A stretch of 64,000 nucleotides of DNA. Origin: Saccharum officinarum. Lineage: Eukaryota > Streptophyta > Magnoliopsida > Poales > Poaceae. A program made the position numbers and the translations under genes. The notes below the pieces were generated by a model. The model saw only the letters and a program-made list of their open reading frames with translations, was not told the origin of the DNA and did no database searches. The DNA lies in NCBI GenBank assembly GCA_020631735.1, contig CM036160.1:110109860-110173859 (forward strand), written 5' to 3'. Shown piece after piece: positions 12,027-23,318 of the stretch; position 1 is the stretch's first letter, and each line of letters opens with the position of its first letter.

Positions 12027-13106
12027 GACCTTGTGGCCGGCCTTGGCCGGCAGCTGAGCACACTTTGGCCTTGGTGGCTTATGTGGTAGTGCTTGGAAGC
12101 CCTCTAACTCACTCATGCTTGATAGTGTTCATCGGATCGAGTGAGAGAGCGATTCTAGTGCGTTGCATCGAGAGGATTGCATCGAGTGGCACTAGGTGAT
12201 CGTGTTGCAAGCCGGTGGTGCTTGTTACTCTTGGAGGTTGCCACCTCCTAGACGGCTTGGTGGCTTGCGACTCCGTTGAAGCACGCGTGGAGATTGTGCG
12301 TGGCTCCGGAGGAGGATTTGTGAGGGGGATTGTGCTCACCCCGCGGGGATCGCGAAGAGCAACTCTAGTAAAGCTCGTGGCTTGGAGGATCCCCATCTTG
12401 AGAGTGGATGTGCGGCACCCGCTGAGGGTTTGACTCTTGATAGTCAATTAGCTCGTGATCCATCAAGTGGGTGTATCGCCACAACGGGGACTAGCTTGGT
12501 GGCAACCAAGTGAACCTCGGTGAAAAACCGCCGTGTCAACATTGTGTACATCTTCTCGGTGGTTTGCTTTCGATTCACAAGCTTGTATTTACTTTCATAT
12601 ATTTGTGCTTGTGTAGTTGCTCTTGTAACTAGTTTGTTTGTGTAGTTAGCTAGTTACCTTCTTGCTTGTGTAGCATAGAAGTAGCTCCCGTTGCGTGGCT
12701 AATTTGGTTTGTGTAACCTTGTTAGTCTTATTGCTTAGTTTGTGTAGCTAAGTAATTTGCGCTCTCTAGTTTGGCATTAGTTGCCTTGCTATTGAGCATT
12801 GCTAGTGAGCATAGGTGGCTTCGTGCTTTTGCTTACTAGAATTGTGTAGGAGCTCCCCGGCCTTGCTAAAGTACTAGTGCATAGGTTTGTGTGACCTTGC
12901 TCTAGAATTGTTTAGGAGAGCTCTTGCTAAGGAAAGCACCTTAGTTACATTTTTAGGATCTTTGTGAGGTGCTTGTGAACTTAGATAGAGGGGTGTAGTC
13001 TTGGCTAGACCGATAGTTTTAATTCCGCATTTGTTTCGGTTTGCCGACACGTTTATTTTAGAAAGGACTATTCACCCCCCCTCTAGTCCGCCATCTCGAC
13101 CCTTCA

Positions 13107-14129
13107 ATGAGAAACATAGCAATCACTCCCCCGTAATAATGTTGCTCTGCCTGCCTTACACACGGGAGGGGGACTATATAAGAACCAACGAAGCTGTCAC
13201 CATCGCGGACCACCCCACGATCCGGCATATAAGGTGCAATCGCAGATAAATATGGTCTAAGCACCACGCCTACACAATATTTATCATTTACCCATGGATC
13301 CGATGGATAAACGCTATACGATCCTAAACATGTATATAATTCCAATCTAACTAAGCCAAGCGTATAACTACGATAAACTAAGAACAATATAATTGCAAAC
13401 ATAAACAAGTAGAGCATAGTCATAATCAATATATTGAAATAGAACAAAGTTGTATTCATAATATTGAAGAACAAAGATGAACAATGAAGAACAGTAGAGG
13501 AATTACCAAGAATCCTCTTGACAGATCCGGAAACCAATCGAAGATTGACTCCTTCTAGTTCTAATCCTATGTAGCTATGCTATACTAGAGATCTAGTTGA
13601 TGTGGTGGCTCTAGGGCTTGATCAGAGACTCTCCTCCTGAGATTAGGGTTTGAGGAATTGAGAATGAGGGAGTGCCTCCTCCAGGGGCCAGGGGTCCTGC
13701 TTATATAGCCCCCTCAAGTGAACGTGGACCGTCGGATCAAACCGACATTAATCGTACGGTTTTCCTTGATCCCTTAGGTCGGTGGAGCATAATCCGCGAG
13801 ACGGAGCCTGATTGGCTCTCAGGCCAGGGCGGCCGCCCTAGGGGGCAGGGCGGGCGCCCTGCCTCCGGGCCCGTTCGGCCTCCCGTTCGATCTCGTGGCT
13901 TCTGGAGTCTTCTAGATGATAGAAAATCGGTGAACACGTTATTATCTCTATGTAAACCCGACGTGTGGGCCTTTCCTCCGTATTTTCTGATAACCCCCTG
14001 CAGAAACAGACAAACACCAAAACTCGTGGAATTCTGTCAGATAAAACCCTAAGTCTAGGTGTTGGTTGCATTTGGATCCTTTTCTTTGTTTATTTAATAA
14101 CTATATTTGGTACTTAAGGACCGTCAACA
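13107..14129 (-). repeat. Truncated gypsy LTR (third copy), split by the copia insertion
   Basis: The reverse complement of 14129-13107 matches the first 1.02 kb of the LTRs at 17278 and 23319, including TGTTGACGG at the 14129 end and a TATATAAG box (about 13700-13707). It stops exactly at the copia LTR end (13106), so the copia element landed inside it. The other 0.6 kb should lie left of the copia element, in or beyond the gap. Whether it was a solo LTR or part of a full element cannot be told. Confidence 0.92.
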
Positions 14130-15010
14130 ATTTGCTCGAAATGTATGTTTTAGTAGAACTATTTAGATGTTGGAGAAGCAGATCTGGGCATGTTGTATGA
14201 GCTTTCTTCCCTCCTCCTCCTTTTTTCTCTTCGCCTTGTTGCAATGGTTCTTTTGGATTGTTGCAGTAGTGTTTTCAGTTGGTGTTGATGTGTGTTTGAG
14301 ATCTTGTTTCATTGTTTTCAACCGCATGGTGAAGTAGTTGTCGCCTGCTGTTGCAGTAGGCGGTTGGGTAATGTTTCAATAGTTTTCATGCTCTTTTTGG
14401 TGCAGTAGGTGTTTCGTGGTGTTTTTCTTTTTTGTTTCAGTAGTTGTTTAGTTGTTGTTGCATTGGTTGTCTTGCTTTGGTGCAGTAGGCAGTCGTTCTA
14501 TGTTGAAGCTTCATTTTCATGCATAGTTTCAGTAAGTGTTTGGCAGTTGTTTCAGTAAGTGTTTGGTTGTCGTTGCAGTAGGCATCATGCCTTGGTGCAG
14601 TAGGCGTTCCTTTGTCAGTTGCATCTTCAGCGTCTGCATGGTGCTGCAAGATGCAGTTTGCGGGGTGGGGATGTTGCAGTGTGGAGAGGGGATGATGGTT
14701 GCTTTGGGGGCATGACGAAGGTCTGGAGATGAGGGGAGCGGATCCCCGCACATGGCCGGGTTGCGTTCAATCCGTCGCCCCGCTCGCATGGGGACATTGC
14801 GGGTTCCGCGTTAGGCCTGGAGATGAGGGAGCGGATTCCCGCGCGCGGCCGGGTTGCCTTCGATTCGTCCCGCGCGCGCATGGGGACGTTGCGGGTTCTG
14901 CATTCGGGGGTGGAAGCGGGGGCGGGCTGGAATCCTTCTTCGGCGGCGCGTCCGGATGCTAGCGCCCGGATTCGGACGTCCGAGCGCTAGCAGTGCTGTT
15001 AAAAATTTAC
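14130..15010. repeat. Repetitive segment with GC-rich internal duplication, unclassified
   Basis: The first half reuses TTGCAGTAGGC and TTTCAGTAG phrases many times (14260-14620). The second half holds two ~90-bp direct copies (14722-14812 and 14815-14903), starting GGTCTGGAGATGAGGG and GGCCTGGAGATGAGGG. The right edge, GGACGTCCGAGCGCTAGC, looks like a transposon terminus, but no matching left end is visible. Confidence 0.45.
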
Positions 15011-15722
15011 GTGTATCTCAAAGCAATTCCATAATTATTTTTCATTTATTAATTACTACCTGGACCTAGTTTTGGGCCGGGATCAACCCACGTCCAGTCC
15101 ATATCCAGTCAATTCACAACCGAAACGGGTCACAAGACCACGCTCAACGGCGAGGCATGACGGCAGCCCTCCTCGTCCTGTTGGATCACGGCATGCATGG
15201 GAGATGTCCGCCGCGTCAGCTCTTGCTCATCGAGGAATTCTACTGTAACCATTGGCGTCGTCGTAGACATGTACTCTTAATTCTCGACATAGAGTCGATA
15301 TATAAATTACGAACAGGCCAGCAGCATGCTGGATTTGGATGCGGCCAGTGGCGTCTTCACGATGCGAATTTGCAAAGTCAACTGGCAAGACTGCGGACAG
15401 GACATTGGACGCAGCTAGCTAGTGGCGTGTCCGTGGGCACCGGCGCGCACGGAAAGAACGTGCTTACGTGCACTTGGCCGCCGGTTAAGAGGTGGATGCG
15501 GCCGAGACCTCGAGAGGCCGCCGCTCTTCACCACGACTCCAAGAGCGAGAAATCATCGTCGAGACTCGAGTGAGATGAGATCGTAATTGACTAGGTGCCC
15601 AGGTACGGGCCGGGCTAGCGCGGGTCTTGATGGATCTAGACGGGACACAAGAAAGTTAATTAATTGTAATCTTTCCTTTAAGATTCGTACTATTTTTTAA
15701 ACTAGGAGTACGGGAGCAGTTC
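15011..15722. other. Unassigned interval with one 138-codon frame
   Basis: The frame 15157-15573 (+) has no recognised domain, and its codon pattern looks accidental. Nothing else was seen. Confidence 0.3.
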
Positions 15723-15839
15723 TCTAAATTAAGGGACCTAACCTAGTGCAGCATCCGTAATTGACTGACACACATTGTGCTGCAGCTGGTGTATATGCTC
15801 GTATTCTGCAGTAGTTGTTCAGTATCGTACAGTACTAGT
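15723..15839 (+). repeat. Left part of duplicated unit D1 (CACTA-interrupted copy)
   Basis: From TAAATTAAGGGA to CAGTACTAGT this matches 47391-47509. The match resumes on the far side of the CACTA element at 31395. The two parts were contiguous before insertion. Confidence 0.9.
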
Positions 15840-15863
15840 CACTACTGGAAACGCGTGCTTTGT

Positions 15864-16315
15864 CGAGGGCCTAAGGCTTTGCCAAGGGCCAGATCTCGGG
15901 CACTCGGTAAAGACACTCTTTGCCGAGGGCCAGCCACAGAAACTCTCGGCAAAGAGAAACCCTCGGCAAAGAGGCCCTCGGCAAAGATGCTCTCGGCAAA
16001 TTAGGCCCATTGGGTCATGGCGGCCACTCCCGTCAGGCTTTGCCGAGGGCCAGCCGTTAGGCCCTCGGCAAAGATTTTTTTTCACCCCAGTGTTTCGACC
16101 AAAATTTTTTTAAGAAAAATATATAGTCTTTGCCGAGGGCCAGCCCTTGGGTCCTCGGGAAAGGGTGTCTTTGCCGAGGGCCATGCCTCGGGCCCTCGGC
16201 AAAGACTATTCACAAAAAAAAATTTGCCCGAAAATTGACTGGAAAAAGTCTTTGCCGAGGGTCAGACCTTGGGCCCTCGGGAAAGGGTGTCTTTGCCGAG
16301 GGCCCTCGGTCGTAG
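15864..16315. repeat. CACTA 5' subterminal repeat array
   Basis: Inverted and direct copies of TTTGCCGAGGGCCA paired with GGCCCTCGGCAAAG, at least five pairs. In CACTA elements such subterminal arrays are the binding sites of the element-encoded DNA-binding protein. Confidence 0.9.
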
Positions 16316-17277
16316 GTATGCGGATCTTTGCATATCTTCGACCGTATTTGTTTCGGATTGTCCACGTTTTTTGGACAACCCGCGGATGCATAGATGGGTT
16401 AGTTTCCATGGTCCGGTCCTATACGAGACGGAGTTTCGGCATCACCTCCCTGTTGTTCTCCGGATACACAATCTCCCTTGCAAGACGTGTATCGGGAGAA
16501 TAGCGGGGAGGTGCTGCCGAAATTCTGTTTCGGAGAGGAGCGGAGCATGGAAACTGACCTCATCTACGCATCCGCGGGTGAGATTAGGACCTATCCTCGC
16601 CTATTAGACAGTAGGAACACCGCGTAGATGCAATTGATGGTCACAATACTCTGTGATGTATATGTTAAAGGATGAAGGACCGTCAGTGGATGTACACGCG
16701 CTGGAGAAGCAGTGGTGACTATGACGCTGAATGGGTGAAGGGCACAGATCTTTTCTTGAAACAAGCATTTGGCCCAGGAGCAGGAGGACATTCTCTAGTT
16801 TGGTGTCCCTGCAGGAAATGTGACAACGTGAGAAAGGTAGACGAGCAGACCATGGGTAGACATCTTGTGTTGAATGGTTATACGCCTGGCTACCACCAGT
16901 GGATCTACCATGGTGAAGCAGATCGTATGAGATCGGAGGTGGTGAGGCCACGCCTCGAGGCTTTTGATGATGATGCCGGGGTAGCAGACATGCTAGATGA
17001 CGCCCACCAAGCTCACTTCGCTGAAGGACATGAGAAGAAGGAGATGGAGGAATCCGCAAAGGCCTTCTTCAAAATGTTGGACTCGGCACAGAAACCCCTT
17101 CACGAGCATACAACGGTTTCTCAACTGGATGCCATTGGACGTGTAATGGGGTTGAAGGCCGAGTTAAACCTGAGTCGAGAAGGCTTCGATAAGATGGTGG
17201 CCGTGTGGGGCAGCATGCTACTGAAGTGACACAGTATGCCGAACAACTTGTACGAGTCAGAGAAAGTCCTTCATATG

Positions 17278-18919
17278 TGTTGACGGTCCTTAAGTACCAA
17301 ATATAGTTATCAAATAAATAAAGAAAAGGATCCAAATGCAACCAACACCTAGACTTAGGATTTTATCTGACAGAATTCTACGAGTTTTGGTGTTTGTCTG
17401 TTTCTGCAGGGGGTTATCAGAAAATACGGAGGAAAGGCCCACACGTCGGGTTTACATAGAGATAATAACGTGTTCACCGATTTTCTATCATCTAGAAGAC
17501 TCCAGAAGCCACGAGATCGAACGGGAGGCCGAACGGGCCTGGAGGCAGGGCGCCCGCCCTGCTCCCTAGGGCGCCCGCCCTGGCCTGAGAGACAATCAGG
17601 CTCCGTCTCGTAGATTATGCTCCACCGACCTAAGAGATCAAGGAAAACCGTGCGATTAATGTCGGTTTGATCCGACGGCCCACGTTCACTTGAGGGGGCT
17701 ATATAAGCAGGACCCCTGGCCCCTGGAGGAGGCACTCCCTCATTCTCAATTCTTCAAACCCTAATCTCAGGAGGAGAGTCTCTGATCAAGCCCTAGAGTC
17801 ACCACATCAACTAGATCTCTAGTATAGCATAGCTACATAGGATTAGAACTAGGAGTCAATCTTCGATTGGTTTCCGGATCTGTCAAGAGGATTCTTGGTA
17901 ATTCCTTTACTGTTCTTCATTGTTCATCTTTGTTCTTCAATATTATGAATACAACTTTGTTCTATTTCAATATATTGATTATGACTATGCTCTACTTGTT
18001 TATGTTTGCGATTATATTGTTCTTAGTTTATCGTAGTTATACGCTTGGCTTAGTTAGATTGGAATTATATACATGTTTAGGATCGTATAGCGTTTATCCA
18101 TCGGATCCATGGGTAAATGATAAATATTGTGTAGGCGTGGTGCTTAGACCATATTTATCTGCGATTGCACCTTATATGCCGGATCGTGGGGTGGTCCGCG
18201 ATGGTGACAACTTCGTTGGTTCTTATATAGTCCCCCTCCCGTGTGTAAGGCAGGCAGAGCAACATTATTACGGGGGGTGATTGCTATGTTTCTCATCTTC
18301 CTTGATAATATCACTATGCATGGGCGTAGTCCTTTCTCGCAATGATTGCCAAGTGTACTTGCACTAACTATGATATGCTAGACTTTATAGTTAAGAATAA
18401 TTTAGGAAATATCCTTGTAGTTCGTCCTAATACCATGCTAATGACTTGCTAGAATATCTGTTGAGGTGCTTATCATTATTATATGTGGCTAGCTGATCAG
18501 ATTAATTATCTTTGTCACCATTCATACTTTATCTATATTTTATGTGACACTTACCCCTGTATGCAAGAGATAGATGAATGCTCTCACTTATACATGCAAT
18601 GATTGATACTCATTCCTATATTCCATTCCATAATCAACATATGTTAGTAATCCCTTCCCAGTGGTAAAAATATAAATAACGATACCTGGAATACTTCCCG
18701 GTTAAAATGCTACATCGGTATTAATCTGTGCGCTTGCAGATCTTATTTATTATTTATTTAGAAGAGCAGTTGCATATTTCAATACCGCGTCTCTTATGTC
18801 ATGCTAAGGATGACAACTTGGCTTAAGTGGCATGAGGGATAGGTTCGGCATTTTTGGCGCCATTATCAGAATTAGAAAACTAAGTCTACTTTTGGTAATG
18901 ACGTTAAGAATGCCCAACA
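17278..18919 (+). repeat. Gypsy 5' LTR
   Basis: TGTTGACGGTCC...GCCCAACA. A TATATAAG box at 17700-17707 follows a GC-rich stretch. It differs from the 3' LTR at a few sites, for example AGGATTTTATC versus AGGGTTTTATC near 17358. Confidence 0.95.
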
Positions 18920-18945
18920 AGCATTTTTGGCGCCGTTGCCGGGGA
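18920..18945 (+). promoter_or_regulatory. Gypsy primer-binding site
   Basis: TGGCGCCGTTGCCGGGGA begins a few bases after the LTR, the standard primer site of many plant gypsy elements. Confidence 0.8.
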
Positions 18946-19080
18946 AGGTTGATTTACTAACAAGGAATGAATACGGAATTTGAGTCATCATTCGCATCAT
19001 TAAGTGATTGAGATCATCAATTCTCCCATACAGATTTACCCCTGTATTTTTTCCATTCTTATTGTTTTGCAGGGTGATGT

Positions 19081-20148
19081 ATGAATAGAGGACATCTTCC
19101 AGAAAATTTTGTTGACAACCCCGAAGCATTAATCAGAGGGGCAAGAGCCAAGCTCAAGAAGTCAACACTTCGACGCAACACTTCATCCAATCCAGAAGAC
19201 CGCCGAAGTTTCATCCGGAATTTGTCAACAGAGTTCGCAGCCATGGCGAACAAGACGATCCGCGAGTTCTCAGCTCCCACTATGGACAACATCCGCACTG
19301 GACCTGCCGCGGACATCGACAAGAACTTTGAGCTCAAGCCAGGGTTCATCAACATGGTACAAGCCAACCAGTTTTGTGGGAAGCCGCACGAAGATGCAAG
19401 TGCTCATCTCCAACACTTCCTGGAGATTTGCAGCACATTCACTTTATTAGATGTTCCTAGAGACGCCATACTACTTCGCCTTTTCCCATTCTCACTATTG
19501 GGGAGAGCGAAGCAGTGGTTCTACGTGACGAAGGATAAGAACACTACGTGGGCACTCTGCTCTACGAACTTTCTGGCTAAGTTCTTTCCCATGGGCAAGA
19601 CCAATGCTCTCCGTGGGAAGATTACAAGTTTTCAGCAACAACATGATGAATCCGTTCTAGAAGCATGGGAGCGCTTTCAAGATTACATCCTAGAATGTCC
19701 CCATCATGGAATGGAAAGCTGGCTACTTATGCAGACTTTCTATCATGGGCTCATCACTAGTGCTCGTGAGACCATGGATGCTGCAGCTGGAGGCGCATTT
19801 CTATCACTCACCATACCACAAGCTACAGCCCTTGTGGAGAAGATGGCGTCCAACCAAGGTTGGAACGAAGAGAGGACTCAAACACGCAAGAAGGGTGGAG
19901 GTATGCACCAGCTCAAGGAGGTAGACATGCTGTCTGCAAAGTTAGACCTACTCATGAAAAAGCTCGATGACAAAGCTGGAGACAAAAGAGAAGTCATGAA
20001 CGTCTACGACTCTCACATGACTTGTGAGGAATGTGGAGATACTGGACACTCAGGCAATCACTGCCCTGAGATGCTTGAGGATGCAAGGTACATCAACAAC
20101 AACAACTACTACAACCGTCCTCAACAAAATCAAGGTTGGAATCAATAG
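19081..20148 (+). CDS. Gypsy Gag protein (355 aa)
   Basis: Forms the capsid and nucleocapsid of the retrotransposon particle. The retrotransposon-gag domain covers roughly residues 100-210, with ASAHLQHFLEICSTF, LLRLFPFSLLGRAKQWFY, FLAKFFPMGKTNALRGKI and ESVLEAWERFQDYILECPHH. A CCHC zinc knuckle (CEECGDTGHSGNHC) lies at residues 315-328, followed by an Asn-rich tail. The frame is intact from ATG to TAG, and the ATG lies 162 bp after the LTR. The sequence style resembles the Athila/Tat group. The next coding segment is in another frame. Confidence 0.9.
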   Translation: MNRGHLPENFVDNPEALIRGARAKLKKSTLRRNTSSNPEDRRSFIRNLSTEFAAMANKTIREFSAPTMDNIRTGPAADIDKNFELKPGFINMVQANQFCGKPHEDASAHLQHFLEICSTFTLLDVPRDAILLRLFPFSLLGRAKQWFYVTKDKNTTWALCSTNFLAKFFPMGKTNALRGKITSFQQQHDESVLEAWERFQDYILECPHHGMESWLLMQTFYHGLITSARETMDAAAGGAFLSLTIPQATALVEKMASNQGWNEERTQTRKKGGGMHQLKEVDMLSAKLDLLMKKLDDKAGDKREVMNVYDSHMTCEECGDTGHSGNHCPEMLEDARYINNNNYYNRPQQNQGWNQ

Positions 20149-20154
20149 AGGCCT

Positions 20155-21196
20155 AACTACTCAGCTTGCAGATCGGACACTAAGCTTTCCTAAAGGAATA
20201 TTAAAGAACATGTGTGTCCGAGTTGGTACCTCGTACGCTCCAGCTGACTTCATGGTGATAGAGACCGGATCCGACGAGAGGTCACCAGTTATTATGGGAA
20301 GGCCATTCCTGAACACCTCGGGAGCTGTCATCTACGCCAGCGCTGCGAAGATCAACTTCAACATCAAGGAGAGGAAGGAGACGTTTTCCTTCAAGAACAA
20401 GATTACACAAATCCCAGAGCAACCCCAACATGAACCAAGGAAGAGGACCAACATGAGGAACAAGCAGAACAAGAACAACCAAGGATGGACCGAATCAGCT
20501 AAGATGGTCACTGCAGTTCAAGGAGCTCAAGATGGTCGACTCAAGTCGCCCTTCCTGAACAAGAAGGACGACCCAGGTATGCCAAGCATTGAGTGCTCAA
20601 TCAATGGATACTCCTTTCAGAAGGCACTCTGCGACACTGGATCAGGCGTCAACATAATGGCCACAGTCACCTATCAGCTCTTGTACGGGACCATGCCCTT
20701 AAAACCAACATACACTCAGCTCTAGATGGCAGATCAGACATCCCGAAAGGTCGAAGGTATAGTAACCGATGTCCCTGTTAAAATTAACGATCATTTTGTC
20801 CATACAGACTTTCAGGTCATTGACATGGGAGACGACGAGTACGATCCACCCATCATCCTAGGAAGACCGTTCCTAGGCACCGTCAAAGCAATCATCTACA
20901 TTGGAACCGGAGAAGTCCATATGCATTTCCCCTCTGAGAAGGTACGCCGCTACTTTAATGACCCTAACTATATAGTTGAAGATTCTAAGCAGGTCAGGAC
21001 AAGAAGAAGGCGACGTAACCGTAACCAAAGGAGGCAAACCATCAAGGACGTATGGGCAGACTATGAAGGAGAGGTCATAAGGCCCGAGGATACACAACAA
21101 GAGACCGAAGCACCAAGTCGGGTATGGAAAGTGAAGACAGTTACACAAGAAGAGGAGGCGCTGCCGGAACCACCGTCTACGCCACCCAAATCCTAG
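20155..21196 (+). pseudogene. Gypsy aspartic protease region with a duplicated C-terminal half
   Basis: One frame carries two similar segments. The first (about 20155-20400) has DFMVIETGSDERSPVIMGRP, the C-terminal half of a retropepsin-like fold, but lacks a DTG site. The second has the active-site motif ALCDTGSGVNIM (catalytic Asp codon 20633-20635), then an in-frame TAG at 20723-20725, then FQVIDMGDDEYDPPIILGRP and an Arg-rich tail to the stop at 21194. Retropepsins normally cut Gag-Pol and act as dimers of one DTG-bearing unit. Here the normal unit is preceded by an extra half. The TAG (CAG in the inferred ancestor, LQMADQ) separates active site and flap, so no functional enzyme is expected. 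Confidence 0.75.
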
Positions 21197-23318
21197 GACA
21201 ACTAAGAAGAAAAGAAGTCCTGTTCGGAGGACTTAAAAACACCGAACGCCGTGCCAAGAGGTAAACTTGGTAGTTATCATTTTCCCTTTAATTATTGCTC
21301 AGTTAATCATGTTCATTCTGTCTAAAAAAAATATAATGTTGAAAACAGTAATCCCCATGTGAGTATGCGAGTGGCATAAAACCCATAAGTACATTCACTG
21401 TGGTGGCATAAAAAAATAATAATAATATATTTTTTCTGTTCTGTAAAAATGAAAATAAAAATAGAGAGTGACATTTATCAAGGAAGCTCAAACATGATAA
21501 AGGCTAGATATTTATGCTAACGCTTAATCAAGTTCCACGAAGCTTTGTTGTCTATTTGAGCTCCACAGAATTCAGGAAGACTAGCAGATGGAGGACATCC
21601 TAATCGCTGTCAGGGTGCTGCCGACATTCAAATACACCTCTGCACCTGCTAGCTACATCAGAAAAAATTACGTCAAGATCCAGCTTGGGGGAGAGCACCC
21701 CCATTTATCCCGATAAGTATTTTTATCTACATTTATACCTATGCTTTATTAAAATAAAAAGATGCATAATCATGAAAATCCAAATAAATATTTTGTGTTT
21801 ATATATATTTGCTTAGTTTAATAAATAAATAAAGTAGCTATGCTAAACTGAATCTTGAAAATAAAACTCTAGCATGGATATGATGAATAGTTGCTCTGCC
21901 TAATTTTCAAATTTGTTCTCTCTCTAGTTTAGACATAACTGTTATAATTTAAAACTGGCTCTAAACCTGAACTAGTGTGAAGAGAACTTGATCTGAAGTC
22001 TAAGTTGTTAGCGGATATGATATGGAAAGGTTGAGCTGCTGTTTATCTGTTCCTAGAGATGCTAGAATTCTGGAGAATTTTATCTTTGAAAATCTTTAAA
22101 ATGTTGCATGATGAGTTCCTGTATGATGAGAGTTTAAATTCCTACCACAGCCATATATACATGCTTGTTAGATTAAGAGCCGCACTTTTACTACTTACTG
22201 CTTATGGGCATTGAGTGTGGTCAAGCTGTGTAGACCCTTAGGAACTTGTCATGTGGTTAAAATCAAGATTCACTTGCACGTTCACTCATACATGCTGCTT
22301 CTACTCCGGAAGTACGCATCCACATATATCCACTCATTTCCATCTCCAGATTCACCCAAAATTATTCTACTCCTGACCCAGGAGAGAATAGCCAAAAACA
22401 TTATCCCATTCCTGTTATTCCCTGTGAAGTTAATGCTCAAGTCATTTCTACTACCACTTGCTATATTTTCAAAAGAGGGAGATTGCTCTAAAAAATGAGA
22501 AAATAAAAAGGAGCAAGTGCTCGGAACCTCAAAGAAAGAAAAAGTGAGACGAGAGGTAAAAATGGACAAGTGTCCGACAGTAGAATTAGGGGTACAATAC
22601 CCACCTGAAAAAAAAGAGAAAAAAATAGAGCATCTCATTCCCCTCAAAAGTTTTAAAAAGCAAGAAAGGTATGTATTCCCTCAAAAAGAGCATTAGACCT
22701 TTGTTATCACCATCATCACCATACACCACTCATTCACCACACATGCACATCTTGATTTGACTTATTGACTTGTTTCTCTGGATCCATGGTTTGACTATGC
22801 AATAAATGTTCTATGAGTATGTATACTGTATCTCCCACCTATGAGCTCCAGATATCAAAGCCTTATTAGAGTAGGGTGAGAGAGAAGGCAATGTCACTAC
22901 GCCTTATACCATAAATACTACATACTTTGAGAGAGAAGGCATATACCATTACTGCCTTGGTAAGGATCCAGAAATACCACAAAAGAGAGACCCGAGAAAG
23001 TCATACAAGGAATCTCTGAGTTTTATTTGAAAAAATTTGCAAAAACTCCAGAGCTATAGCTGATCAAGAATAAGAGACATGGCGTTTGACTAGACCGTTC
23101 TATCTTTTAACCACTCAAGATGCAGGTGACGGTTGCAAGCCCCATGGTGAAAGGTAAAATGAGTAAGTTTTAAGTCTTGACAGTTTACTCTAACTCAGGG
23201 ATGAGACCTTATTTGAAAGCATATGTACCGTCAACGTTCAAAGGCGTTGCAGCAACTTCTGATCCATAATGAGTCTATCCTTGCTCAGGGACGAGCAAGA
23301 GGTAAGCTTGGGGGAGTT
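21197..23318 (+). other. Non-coding 3' internal region of the gypsy element
   Basis: AT-rich, with no pol motifs in any frame. It contains an early polypurine-like CAGCTTGGGGGAG (about 21682) and the terminal one, AGCTTGGGGGAGTTTG, directly before the 3' LTR. Confidence 0.6.

Larger units (their letters stand above)
4532..13106 (+). mobile_element. Non-autonomous copia (Sirevirus-like) LTR retrotransposon, 5' LTR truncated by the gap
   Basis: The parts in order are a 5' LTR remnant (4532-5470), a primer-binding site, gag remnants (5520-7390), a long non-coding body, a polypurine tract (10601-10613) and a complete 3' LTR (10614-13106). LTR ends are TG...CA. No protease, integrase, reverse transcriptase or RNase H motif is found, so the element needs enzymes in trans. 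The UBN2-type gag and the CACCGGAC/GTCCGGTG palindromes in the LTR fit the Sirevirus branch of copia. It is inserted in a gypsy LTR whose remainder starts at 13107. Confidence 0.85.
10614..13106 (+). repeat. 3' LTR of the copia element (2,493 bp)
   Basis: Starts TGAAAGGTCC right after the polypurine tract and ends GACCCTTCA. The 929-bp 3' part matches the 5' LTR remnant. A GC-rich centre (about 11330-11980) holds the CACCGGACGC palindrome cluster, and a TATA box follows at 12019. Confidence 0.9.

Noticed and set aside
15775..16607. Several frames with repeated LCRGP / LPRA peptides
   Set aside because: Translations of the CACTA subterminal TTTGCCGAGGGC repeats, not proteins.
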